This document shows positions 1 to 7,470 of a stretch of DNA of 64,000 nt, one piece after another (position 1 is the stretch's first letter; each line of letters begins with the position of its first letter). Made by a program: the position numbers and the translations under genes. The DNA comes from Azospirillum halopraeferens DSM 3675. Lineage in GTDB: Bacteria; Pseudomonadota; Alphaproteobacteria; Azospirillales; Azospirillaceae. The stretch is taken from the NCBI RefSeq assembly GCF_000429625.1, contig NZ_AUCF01000026.1, positions 1 through 64,000 on the forward strand, in the 5' to 3' direction. Under the pieces are notes generated by a model. That model saw only the letters and a list, made by a program, of their open reading frames with translations, had not been told where the DNA came from and did no database searches.

Positions 1-431
1 AGGTTGGCCTGGGACGACAGCACGTCCATGACCTGGGCGCGGGTGATGCGCGGCATGAACTCCATGGCCATCGCCGTCACGCCCGCCTCGGCGTAGGCGC
101 GCACCGCGTCGCGGTCGGCGTAGGGGTTGAGGATGGCGATCAGCGTGGCGCCGCGCCGGATCAGCCCCAGTTCGTCCGCCCCCCCCTCGGAGGCGAGCAG
201 CGGGCGCTGCACCTTCAGCACCACGTCGGCGTCCTTCAGGGCCGCCGCGGCGTCCGGCGCGATCACCGCGCCCGCCGCCTCGTAGGCGGCGTCGGTGACG
301 GCAGCGCTCACGCCCGCACCGGTCTCAACGACCAGGTCGAACCCCAGGGCCTTCAGTTTCTTCACCGTCTCGGGCGACGCCGCGACGCGCTTCTCGTGCG
401 GCCGCCGCTCCTTCGGTATGGCGATCTTCAT
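1..431 (-). CDS. pntAA: NAD(P) transhydrogenase subunit alpha part 1, N-terminal fragment
   Basis: The reading frame starts at the ATG at 431 and runs off the left edge, giving the first ~143 residues. It opens with MKIAIPKERRPHEKRVAASP, the hallmark N-terminus of the alanine dehydrogenase/transhydrogenase alpha family, and continues with a Rossmann-type domain and the PRITRAQ.MDVLSSQ segment. In alphaproteobacteria the alpha subunit is split into PntAA and PntAB with PntB; the enzyme couples proton translocation at the inner membrane to hydride transfer between NADH and NADP. The other subunits would lie left of the window. Alanine dehydrogenase is the only serious alternative; the EFMPRITRAQ sequence favours PntAA. 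Confidence 0.9.
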   Translation of the reverse strand, partial: MKIAIPKERRPHEKRVAASPETVKKLKALGFDLVVETGAGVSAAVTDAAYEAAGAVIAPDAAAALKDADVVLKVQRPLLASEGGADELGLIRRGATLIAILNPYADRDAVRAYAEAGVTAMAMEFMPRITRAQVMDVLSSQAN

Positions 432-570
432 GGGTGGTTTGAACCTTGTTCTTCCGGTAACCGCCGGCGCGCGCCGCCACGGGGGCACACGTCGCCCCGA
501 CCCTCCCCCGCAGCACGGGAGAGGGCGGATGCACCGTCACGGCGATGCCGGGGCGTCGCTTGCAGAGAGT

Positions 571-1605
571 TTACTGGGCGGCGGCGACCGCCGGAGCGGG
601 CTCCTCCGCCGGGGTGGCGGGGGCGGGGCGGTGATAGAGGCCGGCCATCTCGCCGCGCTGGCGGACCAGCGCCAGGACCACGTCGATGGTGGGCGTCGGC
701 GCACCGACCATGCGGCCCATCTCCTGGACGACCGACAGCAGGGCGTCGATCTCCATGGGACGGCCACGCTCCAGGTCCTGGAGCATGGAGGTCTTGTGGG
801 CACCGACCGCGGCGGCGCCGTTGATGCGCCGCTCCACGTCGACGCGGAAATGCACGCCCAGGCGGTCACCGATCTCCTTGGCTTCCAGCATCATCGCCTT
901 GGCCACCGCGCGCGTCTCCGGATCACCGCAGATGACGTCGAGCGTGGCGTGGGTCAGGGCGCTGATGGGATTGAAGCACAGGTTGCCCCACAGCTTCAGC
1001 CAGATCTCGTCGCGCACGCGGTCGCGGATCGGCGCCTTGAGACCGCCGGCCTCCATCACCTCGCTCAACGCCCTGACGCGATCGGAGGTGGAGCCGTCCG
1101 GCTCGCCCAGCGGGAACTTGTCGCCGTAGACGTGCTGGATGACGCCGGGCGCCACCACCTCGGTGGCGGGATAGACGATGCAGCCGATGGCGCGCTCCGG
1201 CCCCAGGCCGTTCCACTGCCTGGCGCCGGGATCGACCGTCTCCAGCGTGCGCCCTTCGAAGGGGCCGCCGTGCTTGTGGAAGTACCAATAGGGAATGCCG
1301 TTGACGGCCGTCACCACCGCCGTGTCCGGCCCAAGCAGCGGCTGCATGGCGTCGACGACACCGGGGACGGAGTGGGCCTTGAGGCCGACGATGACGTAAT
1401 CCTGCGGACCGAGTTCCGCCGGGTCGTCGGTGCAGCGGGGGTGGACGACCTGCTCCTCGTCGCCGACGATCAGTTTCACGCCGTTGGCGCGCATGGCCTC
1501 CAGATGGGACCCGCGGGCGATGAGGCTGACGTCGGCCCCGGCCTGATGCAGGCGGACGCCGAGGTATCCTCCGATCGCTCCCGAACCGTAGATGCAGATT
1601 TTCAT
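571..1605 (-). CDS. 2-dehydropantoate 2-reductase family protein (PanE/ApbA-like)
   Basis: 344 residues, starting at MKICIYGSGAIGGYLG, whose GxGxxG loop binds NADPH; the frame stays open upstream, but this start sits exactly at the family's N-terminus. The N-terminal Rossmann domain (about 1-170) is followed by the helical ketopantoate reductase C-domain (KLWGNLCFNPISALT around residue 200). PanE reduces ketopantoate in pantothenate synthesis, but many paralogues act on other 2-keto acids. Its promoter region holds a 15-bp motif also found upstream of the formyl-CoA transferase gene at 45.9 kb, so a role in a substrate-induced catabolic pathway is as likely as vitamin synthesis. It is divergent from the GNAT gene. 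Confidence 0.85.
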   Translation of the reverse strand: MKICIYGSGAIGGYLGVRLHQAGADVSLIARGSHLEAMRANGVKLIVGDEEQVVHPRCTDDPAELGPQDYVIVGLKAHSVPGVVDAMQPLLGPDTAVVTAVNGIPYWYFHKHGGPFEGRTLETVDPGARQWNGLGPERAIGCIVYPATEVVAPGVIQHVYGDKFPLGEPDGSTSDRVRALSEVMEAGGLKAPIRDRVRDEIWLKLWGNLCFNPISALTHATLDVICGDPETRAVAKAMMLEAKEIGDRLGVHFRVDVERRINGAAAVGAHKTSMLQDLERGRPMEIDALLSVVQEMGRMVGAPTPTIDVVLALVRQRGEMAGLYHRPAPATPAEEPAPAVAAAQ

Positions 1606-1693
1606 GGTTGCCTGGCCCTCTCCCACAAAGGCGCCCCCGGCCTCGGCAGTTGCGTTGCGTGACCGATTGTTAGCGCCACAATCCGAACGCATT

Positions 1694-1816
1694 CTGGTAT
1701 ACCAGATACCTGATGTCAATATGCATGTGCAGCGCACTTTGGTATCAATCCGGAGGTTTCGAACGAAAGGAAAGTTCGAGAATCCGCTTGATGGGTATAT
1801 TGTATGTGGCATACCA
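1694..1816. promoter_or_regulatory. GntR-type operators between panE-like and GNAT genes
   Basis: A perfect 12-bp palindrome CTGGTATACCAG lies at 1694-1705 and a near copy, TGGCATACCA, at 1807-1816. Read on the minus strand, 1696-1710 is GGTATCTGGTATACC, identical to 45643-45657 upstream of frc. The TGGTATACCA core resembles operators of GntR-family (FadR-type) repressors. It lies about 90 bp upstream of the panE-like start and in the shared divergent promoter region. The assignment to a GntR regulator is inference; no such regulator is in the window. Confidence 0.55.
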
Positions 1817-1904
1817 TCATCCGCAGCGCCAGCGGCCTGTCTGCGGACGAACGGGCGGCCGGGGCGCCCACACCAAACACATTATCAAGGGAAGGAGACC
1901 CGGC

Positions 1905-2345
1905 ATGGGCCAGGGCACCATCGTGATCGAGCCGGCGCGCACCGACGCGGAGATCGACGCCGCGTTCCCCGTCATCCAGCAGCTTCGCAGCCACATGACC
2001 GACGCCGTGGCGTTCCGCGAGCAGATCCGCCGCCAGATGGACGACGGCTACACCCTGGCGCTGCTGCGCTTCGACGGCGAGGTCGCCGGCTGCGCCGGCT
2101 TCCGGGTGCACGAGACGCTGTCGCGCGGCACGTACATGTATGTGGAGGATCTGGTCACCAACTCCGCCCTGCGCTCCCACGGGCTGGGCGACGCCCTGTT
2201 CGACTGGCTGGTGAACGAGGCCAAAGAGCGCGGCTGCGGCCAGATGGAGGTGATCTCCGGCACCCAGCGCACCGACGCCCACCGCTTCTATCACCGCAAG
2301 CGCATGGTGATTAAGTCGTTCCAGCTCGTGCTGACGCTGAAGTAA
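1905..2345 (+). CDS. GNAT family N-acetyltransferase
   Basis: 146 residues, starting at the ATG behind a strong GAAGGAGA ribosome binding site at 1891. It shows the GNAT fold: VAGCAGFRV (beta4), the YVEDLVTNSALRSHGLGDAL segment with an R-x-x-G-x-G/A-like acetyl-CoA pyrophosphate loop (about residues 82-97), and a late TDAHRFYHRKRM segment typical of the C-terminal beta6 region. GNAT enzymes transfer acetyl groups from acetyl-CoA to amines; the substrate cannot be read from sequence. The gene is divergent from the panE-like gene, and a structured repeat begins directly after its stop codon. Confidence 0.85.
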   Translation: MGQGTIVIEPARTDAEIDAAFPVIQQLRSHMTDAVAFREQIRRQMDDGYTLALLRFDGEVAGCAGFRVHETLSRGTYMYVEDLVTNSALRSHGLGDALFDWLVNEAKERGCGQMEVISGTQRTDAHRFYHRKRMVIKSFQLVLTLK

Positions 2346-2468
2346 TATCGGGTTCGGTACGTCCTGACGTCCGAACCCGATATCGGCCGCGACGGCGGCC
2401 GCGGCCCGATAGGGCCGAAGCCTGCGTGGCATCTGAACGCAGCGGTCAGGATTTTCCTGACCGCGTAT
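2346..2468 (+). repeat. 123-bp structured intergenic repeat, copy 1
   Basis: This stretch aligns without gaps to 43410-43532 with only 7 differences in 123 bases. It folds into a string of hairpins: 2346-2381 (12-bp stem, then an ACGT-CCTG-ACGT tip with one bulge), a GC-rich segment ending in GGCCC-GATA-GGGCC, a CTGCGT/ACGCAG stem, and a 10-bp stem GCGGTCAGGA/TCCTGACCGC with a 3-base loop. Differences between copies fall in loops or as a paired T-A to C-G change in the first stem. It begins right after the GNAT stop codon, in the same orientation as copy 2 after its upstream gene. Confidence 0.85.
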
Positions 2469-2663
2469 GAGGCTTGCGCGGCGCCGCCGACCGTTCGGTT
2501 GCTTGCGGGGATGATCCCCCGGAGGTGCCGGGACCGGTGCGGCGCCGCCGGCGCAACGGCCCCGCAGCGCCCGAACCGCTCCATCTCCCCTCCCTGAGTT
2601 CGCCACCGCGCTGAAAAAGCATGCGGGCGGATCGTCCGCAGATGGAATCGTGCGTGTCATCCG

Positions 2664-2712
2664 ATGACAACGTTGTCATGCCGCCGACGGGGCGTTATGG
2701 TAACGTTGTCAT
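2664..2712. promoter_or_regulatory. Tandem LacI-type operators of the amino-acid catabolic operon
   Basis: ATGACAACGTTGTCAT at 2664-2679 is a perfect 16-bp palindrome and 2697-2712 is a 14/16 copy, spaced 33 bp (about three helical turns) start to start. A central AACGTT within a palindrome is typical of LacI/GalR operators. The sites lie 48-96 bp upstream of the first gene of an operon that itself ends with a LacI-family gene (8523-9620), so autogenous control is the simplest reading. The rest of the gap back to 2469 holds nothing I recognise. Confidence 0.7.
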
Positions 2713-2759
2713 GCGGCGATCACGCCCGTTCCCCCGCACCCCGGCTGACCAGGATTCCC

Positions 2760-4061
2760 ATGAGCGCCTTTCTCGATGCCCTGCTCGACAGCACCTTGGA
2801 CGATTGCATCCGGGGGGTGCCGCCGGGCAGCGGCCCGGTGCGTGTGGGGGACGTCGCGGCCATGGGCTGGCGTCCGGATAACGGCAGCATGGCGCTGCCG
2901 GTGCTGACGCTCGACGAGGGCGCCTTTGCCGCCAACCGCGACCTGATGCTCGCCTACGCGCGCCGCCACGGCGTGGCGCTGGCGCCGCACGCCAAGACGC
3001 CGATGGCGCCGCAGATCGCCGCCGGGCTGGTCGCCGCGGGCGCCTGGGGGGCCACCGTCGCCAACATCCAGCAGGCCGCCGTCCTGCTGCGCGCCGGGGT
3101 CACGCGCCTGATCCTCGCCAACGAGATCGGCGGACGCGCCGGCGGTGAGCACCTCGGCGCCCTGCTGGCCGCCCACCCCGACGCCGAACTCCATGCCTTC
3201 GCGGATTCCCCGGCGGCGGTGGACGCCCTGGCGGTGGCCGCCCGGCGCGCCGGCACCGGCCCGCTGTCCGTCCTGGTCGAGGTCGGGACCGGCCGCGCCG
3301 GGGCGCGCGACGGCGCCGCGGCGGAGGCGGTCATCGCCGCCGTGCTCGGCCATGGGGACCTGCTGGTCCCGGGCGGCGTCGCCACCTACGAGGGGGCGGC
3401 GGCGGTCGCCGACCCGGACGCGACCGCCGCGCGCATCGCCGCCCTGCTGGACCTGACGGCGGAGACCTTCGCCCGGCTGCGGTCCCTGGCGCCGCGGCGG
3501 CCGCTGCTGCTGACCGCCGGCGGGTCCTCCTTCTTCGACCTGGTGGTCGAACGGCTGGCGCCGCTTGCGGCGGCCGACGGCAACGCCGTGACGGTGCTGC
3601 GCAGCGGCGCCATCCTCTTCCACGACCACGGGGTCTATGAACGGGCGCTGTCGGCGCTGGACGGCCGGCGCGGCTTCACCTGCGGCGACGCCCGCGCGGC
3701 GGATTTCCGCCCGGCGCTGCGGCTGTGGGCCGACGTGCTGTCGCGGCCGGAACCCGGCCTCGCCATCTGCGGCTTCGGCATGCGCGACGCCTCCTTCGAC
3801 CAGGGGCTGCCGGTGCCGTTGCGCGTCCATCGCGACGGCGCGCCGCTGCCGGCGGCACCGGACGCCGGCGGCATGCGCGTCGCCCGGCTCAACGACCAGC
3901 ACGCCTTCCTGGACGTGCCGCCCGGCCATCCCCTGGCCGTCGGCGACGTGGTGGAGTTCGGCATCTCGCACCCCTGCACCTGCCTCGACCGCTGGCGGGT
4001 GCTGTTCGGGCTGGACGCCGACGGGCGCGTGCGCAGCGCCTACCGCACCGTCTTCGGCTGA
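2760..4061 (+). CDS. PLP-dependent amino acid deaminase / D-threonine aldolase family (alanine racemase fold)
   Basis: 433 residues from ATG 2760. The N-terminal half is the fold-III PLP barrel: LAPHAKTPMAPQIAAGLVAAGAWG around residues 76-100 carries the PLP-binding lysine (HAKT). The C-terminal half is the D-serine dehydratase-like domain, ending with the conserved SHPCT motif (near residue 408), whose His and Cys bind the active-site metal in related enzymes. Family members dehydrate or cleave D-serine, D-threonine or 3-hydroxyaspartate-type amino acids. It is the first gene of an operon with an amino-acid ABC transporter, RidA and a deacylase; RidA would clear the enamine/imine a dehydratase releases. 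The exact substrate is unknown. Confidence 0.8.
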   Translation: MSAFLDALLDSTLDDCIRGVPPGSGPVRVGDVAAMGWRPDNGSMALPVLTLDEGAFAANRDLMLAYARRHGVALAPHAKTPMAPQIAAGLVAAGAWGATVANIQQAAVLLRAGVTRLILANEIGGRAGGEHLGALLAAHPDAELHAFADSPAAVDALAVAARRAGTGPLSVLVEVGTGRAGARDGAAAEAVIAAVLGHGDLLVPGGVATYEGAAAVADPDATAARIAALLDLTAETFARLRSLAPRRPLLLTAGGSSFFDLVVERLAPLAAADGNAVTVLRSGAILFHDHGVYERALSALDGRRGFTCGDARAADFRPALRLWADVLSRPEPGLAICGFGMRDASFDQGLPVPLRVHRDGAPLPAAPDAGGMRVARLNDQHAFLDVPPGHPLAVGDVVEFGISHPCTCLDRWRVLFGLDADGRVRSAYRTVFG

Positions 4062-4080
4062 CCGGCAGGGCGCGACGACC

Positions 4081-4749
4081 ATGCAATCCCTGAACTTCCA
4101 GCAGATCTGGCGCTATCAGGACCACCTCATCGACGGCACGCTGCACACGCTGCTGCTGACGCTGGCCGCTGCATTGATCGGCACCGCCATCGGGTTGGCC
4201 GGAGCCGCCGCCGTGCGCAGCGGGCCGCGGCCCGTGCGCTGGACCATCCGCGGCTACATCGAGCTGATCCGCAACACGCCCTCGCTGATCCAACTCTTCA
4301 TCGTCTTCTTCGTCCTGCCGAACTTCGGGCTGCGGCTGAACTCCTTCGAGGCGGCGGCCATCGCGCTCGGCCTCTATTTCGGCGCCTACAGCATCGAGAT
4401 CATCCGCGCCGGCCTGGACTCCATCCCCGGCAGCCAGATGGAAGCGGGGCAATGCCTGGGCCTGACCCGCTGGCAGGTGTTCCGGCACGTCGTGCTGCCG
4501 CCCGCCCTGCGCAACGTCTACCCCGCCTTCACCGGCCAGTTCGTCCTGCTGCTGCTCGGCACGTCGCTGGCGTCGCAGATCTCGGCCGAGGAGCTGTTCC
4601 ACGCCGGCGGCTTCATCGAATCCCGCACCTACCGCAGCTTCGAGGTCTATGCGGTGATCTGCGGCATCTATTTCGCCCTCGTAATGGCCTTCAAGCTGCT
4701 GTTCGCCGCGGTGGGGCGCCTGGCCTTCCGCTGGCCGGTCGGGCGCTGA
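4081..4749 (+). CDS. Polar amino-acid ABC transporter permease
   Basis: 222 residues, starting 19 bases after the deaminase gene. This is a HisM/GlnP-type inner-membrane permease with about five membrane segments. The family hallmarks are IELIRNTPSLIQLF near residues 59-72 and the EAA loop ESGQ-type motif, here QMEAGQCLGLTRWQVFRHVVLPPA, which contacts the ATPase. It should form a heterodimer with the next gene. A run of aromatic and charged residues near the start (FQQIWRYQ) is usual for this family. Confidence 0.9.
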   Translation: MQSLNFQQIWRYQDHLIDGTLHTLLLTLAAALIGTAIGLAGAAAVRSGPRPVRWTIRGYIELIRNTPSLIQLFIVFFVLPNFGLRLNSFEAAAIALGLYFGAYSIEIIRAGLDSIPGSQMEAGQCLGLTRWQVFRHVVLPPALRNVYPAFTGQFVLLLLGTSLASQISAEELFHAGGFIESRTYRSFEVYAVICGIYFALVMAFKLLFAAVGRLAFRWPVGR

Positions 4750-4764
4750 GAGGAGACACCGGCC

Positions 4765-5415
4765 ATGCGCACCTTCGTCCTCGCCGACCTTCTGTCCCTG
4801 TTCATCGCCCTGCAATGGACCGTGGCGCTCGTCATCATCGCGCTCGGCTTCGGCGGCCCGCTCGCCCTCGTGCTGGCGCTGATGCGCACCAGCGGCCGCC
4901 GCGCCCTGCGCTGGACCGCCGCCGCCATCCTGCAGGTGGTGCAGGGCGTCCCGCTGCTCGGCCTGCTGATGTTCTTCTACTTCGGCATGCCCGTGTTCCT
5001 GGGGGTGGAGATGGCGCCGCTGGTCGCCGTCGGCATCGCCATGACCGTCTACACCGCCTCCTTCCTCGGCGACATCTGGCGCGGCGGCATCGAGGCGGTG
5101 AAGCACGAACAGTGGGAGGCCGCCGCCTGCCTCGGCCTGTCCACCTGGCACCAGTTCCTCTACGTGGTGGCGCCGCAGGCGTTCCGCATGGCGCTGCCGC
5201 CGACGGTTGGCTTCCTGGTGCAGCTCATCAAGGGCACCTCGCTCGCCTCCGTCGTCGGCTTCGTGGAGCTGGCCCGCGCGGGACAGATCGCCAGCGCCGC
5301 CACCTTCCAGCCGCTGCTGGTCTACTCGATCGTCGCCGCCATCTACTTCGCCCTTTGCCTGCCCCTGACCCTGTGGGCGCGTTCCCTGGAGGCCCGTCTC
5401 AATGCCGCTCGTTGA
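4765..5415 (+). CDS. Polar amino-acid ABC transporter permease (second subunit)
   Basis: 216 residues, preceded by GAGAGGAGAC. Same HisMQ/GlnP family as its upstream neighbour, with the QVVQGVPLLGLLMFFYFG segment and the EAA loop WEAAACLGLSTWHQFLYVVAPQA. Its last 14 bases overlap the ATPase gene, showing translational coupling. Together the two permeases form the channel for an amino acid or amino-acid derivative delivered by the binding protein at 6223-7023. Confidence 0.9.
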   Translation: MRTFVLADLLSLFIALQWTVALVIIALGFGGPLALVLALMRTSGRRALRWTAAAILQVVQGVPLLGLLMFFYFGMPVFLGVEMAPLVAVGIAMTVYTASFLGDIWRGGIEAVKHEQWEAAACLGLSTWHQFLYVVAPQAFRMALPPTVGFLVQLIKGTSLASVVGFVELARAGQIASAATFQPLLVYSIVAAIYFALCLPLTLWARSLEARLNAAR

Positions 5416-6130
5416 TATCCGCAACGTTTCCAAGAGTTATGGCTCGGCACGGGTCCTCGACGGGGTCTCGCTCGAGGTCAACGAGGGCGAGATCGTCACC
5501 ATCATCGGCAAGTCGGGGTCCGGCAAATCGACCCTGCTGCGCTGCATCAACGCGCTGGAGCGCATCGACGGCGGCGAGATCCTGGTGGAAGGCCGGTCGG
5601 TGCGCACGGACATGCCGAAGCTGCGGGAATTCCGCCAGCGCGTCGGCATCGTCTTCCAGGCATTCAACCTGTTCCCGCACCTGACGGTGGAGCGCAACAT
5701 CACCCTGGCGCCGGTGCTGAACAAGCGGATCACCAGGGGGCAGGGCAGGGCGCTGGCGCTCGACGTGCTGGAACGGGTCGGGCTGGCCGACAAGATCGAC
5801 GCCTACCCCGCCCAGCTTTCCGGGGGCCAGCAGCAGCGCGTGGCCATCGCCCGCTGCCTTGCCATGGGGCCGCACCTGATGCTGTTCGACGAGGTGACCT
5901 CCGCCCTCGATCCCGAACTGGTCGGGGAGGTGCTGAAGGTCATGGAGGACATGGCGCGCCAGGGCATGACCATGGTCCTCGTCACCCACGAGATGGGCTT
6001 TGCCCGCACGGTCGCCTCCAAGATCGTCTTCATGCACCGGGGCCGCGTCCGGGAAGAGGGGCCGCCGGCCGAGCTCTTCGCCAACCCGCGCACGCCCGAG
6101 CTGCGGAGCTTCATCGCCTCGGTCCGCTGA
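5402..6130 (+). CDS. Amino-acid ABC transporter ATP-binding protein (GlnQ/HisP type)
   Basis: 242 residues. Walker A is GKSGSGKST (about residues 38-46), the signature motif is LSGGQQQRVAIAR (about 140-152), Walker B is LMLFDEVTSALDPE and the switch histidine is in LVTHEMGFA. Length and motifs match the polar amino-acid uptake ATPases. It overlaps the preceding permease gene by 14 bases and energises that permease pair on the cytoplasmic face. Confidence 0.95.
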   Translation: MPLVDIRNVSKSYGSARVLDGVSLEVNEGEIVTIIGKSGSGKSTLLRCINALERIDGGEILVEGRSVRTDMPKLREFRQRVGIVFQAFNLFPHLTVERNITLAPVLNKRITRGQGRALALDVLERVGLADKIDAYPAQLSGGQQQRVAIARCLAMGPHLMLFDEVTSALDPELVGEVLKVMEDMARQGMTMVLVTHEMGFARTVASKIVFMHRGRVREEGPPAELFANPRTPELRSFIASVR

Positions 6131-6222
6131 CCGGGTCGTGAAGCCCGTCCGTCACCCCGCACCGGCCGCACCGAAGGGCCGGGCGTCCATGCCAACGAAC
6201 GACCAGAACAGAGGAGCACGTC

Positions 6223-7023
6223 GTGAGACTCTTCCGGACCTTCGCCGCGGCCGTCGCGGTTTGCGCCGCCGTCGTCCTGCCGGCCGCGCTCTCGTCCACC
6301 GCCCGCGCCGACGCGCTGCAGAGCGCGCTGGCCGCCGGCAAGCTGCGCATCGGCGTGCTGATGGACGCCGCCCCCTGGGGCTTCCGGGACGCCGGGGGTG
6401 AGGCCGCCGGCCTCGACATCGATCTGGCGAAGCTGATGGCCGCCGACATGGGCGTGAAGCTGGAGCTGGTGCAGGTCACCGGCGCCAACCGCATCCCCAG
6501 CCTGCTCGCCAACAAGGTGGACGTGCTGATCGCCGCCGCCGGCGCCACGCCGGAACGCGCCCAGCAGGTCGCCTTCTCGCAGCCCTACGCCGCGGTGAAT
6601 CTCGGCGTGTACGGCGGGCAGGCGATGGCCGCGGCCGCCGACACCGCCGGGCTGAAGGGCCGCACCATCGGCGTCGCCAAGGGCTCCACCCTCGACATCT
6701 GGCTGACCGACAACGCCCCCGAGGCCAGGCTGGTCCGCTTCGAGGACACGCCCGGCGCCATCGCCGCCTACCTCGCCGGCCAGGTCGAGACCTTCGCCGA
6801 GAACAGCGCCATCGCCCTGAAGGTGGCGGAGGACAATCCCGGCAAGGCGGTGGACCTGAAGTTCCTCATCCGCCAGTCGCCGGCCCACGTCGTCGTCCGC
6901 CACAACGAGCAGAACCTGCTCAACTGGATCAACACCTTCCTGTTCTACAACGGTCTGAACGGCAAGCTCGGCACCCTTCAGATGACGTGGTTCAAGGAAA
7001 AGCAGACCCTTCCCCGGATGTGA
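6223..7023 (+). CDS. Amino-acid ABC transporter periplasmic substrate-binding protein
   Basis: 266 residues. The likely start is the GTG at 6223 behind GAGGAG. A Sec signal peptide (RTFAAAVAVCAAVVLPAALSSTARA, cleaved near residue 29) precedes a bacterial extracellular solute-binding family 3 domain: GKLRIGVLMDAAPWGFRD, GLDIDLAKLMAADMGVKLELV and the NKVDVLIAAAGATPERAQQVAFSQPY segment. Family 3 proteins bind polar amino acids and opines. Here the usual acidic ligand-binding residues cannot be matched to a specific amino acid by eye. Confidence 0.92.
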   Translation: MRLFRTFAAAVAVCAAVVLPAALSSTARADALQSALAAGKLRIGVLMDAAPWGFRDAGGEAAGLDIDLAKLMAADMGVKLELVQVTGANRIPSLLANKVDVLIAAAGATPERAQQVAFSQPYAAVNLGVYGGQAMAAAADTAGLKGRTIGVAKGSTLDIWLTDNAPEARLVRFEDTPGAIAAYLAGQVETFAENSAIALKVAEDNPGKAVDLKFLIRQSPAHVVVRHNEQNLLNWINTFLFYNGLNGKLGTLQMTWFKEKQTLPRM

Positions 7024-7059
7024 TCCGTGTGATCGTACGGCATTGAACAAGGACTCTCC

Positions 7060-7404
7060 ATGATTACCCGTTTCCAGGTCGGTTCGCGCATGAGCCAGGC
7101 CGTCGTCTGCCACGGCATGGTCCACATCGCCGGGCAGGTCGCCGACAACCGCACCGGTTCCATCCGGGAGCAGACGCGGGACGTGCTGGCGAAGATCGCG
7201 GCCCTGCTGGAGGAGGCCGGGACCGACCGGTCCAGGCTGGTCGCCGTCAACGTCTTCCTGCCGCACATCACCGACTTCGACGCGATGAACGAGGTCTACG
7301 ACGCCTGGATCGACCCGGCCAACCCGCCGGCCCGCGCCTGCGTCGAAGCCAGGCTCGCCGATCCGGACCTGCGCGTCGAGATGACGGCGCTGGCGGCTCT
7401 CTGA
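7060..7404 (+). CDS. RidA family protein (enamine/imine deaminase-like)
   Basis: 114 residues, the usual RidA/YjgF length, from ATG 7060 behind AAGGA. It has the C-terminal NPPARACVEARLADPDLRVEMTALAAL segment; the arginine after PPA corresponds to the catalytic Arg of RidA. RidA hydrolyses reactive 2-aminoacrylate-type enamines released by PLP enzymes. Placement in one operon with a PLP deaminase strongly suggests it handles that enzyme's intermediate. Confidence 0.9.
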   Translation: MITRFQVGSRMSQAVVCHGMVHIAGQVADNRTGSIREQTRDVLAKIAALLEEAGTDRSRLVAVNVFLPHITDFDAMNEVYDAWIDPANPPARACVEARLADPDLRVEMTALAAL

Positions 7405-7425
7405 ACCGGACCCGTCCGGCGGACC

Positions 7426-7452
7426 GGAGGCGGTGCAACCGGCACCGCCTCC
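7426..7452 (+). other. Intercistronic stem-loop between ridA-like and deacylase genes
   Basis: GGAGGCGGTGC (7426-7436) and GCACCGCCTCC (7442-7452) form a perfect 11-bp stem with a 5-base loop. No T-run follows, so this is more likely an mRNA processing or stabilising hairpin, or a weak attenuator, than a strong terminator. It ends 18 bases before the next start codon. Confidence 0.55.
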
Positions 7453-7470
7453 GCTACAAGGCGAAACGGA

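Noticed and set aside
3889..5433. 514-codon minus-strand frame over the ABC permease genes
   Set aside because: Rich in Gln, Gly, His and Arg and lacking any motif; the plus-strand permeases are certain.
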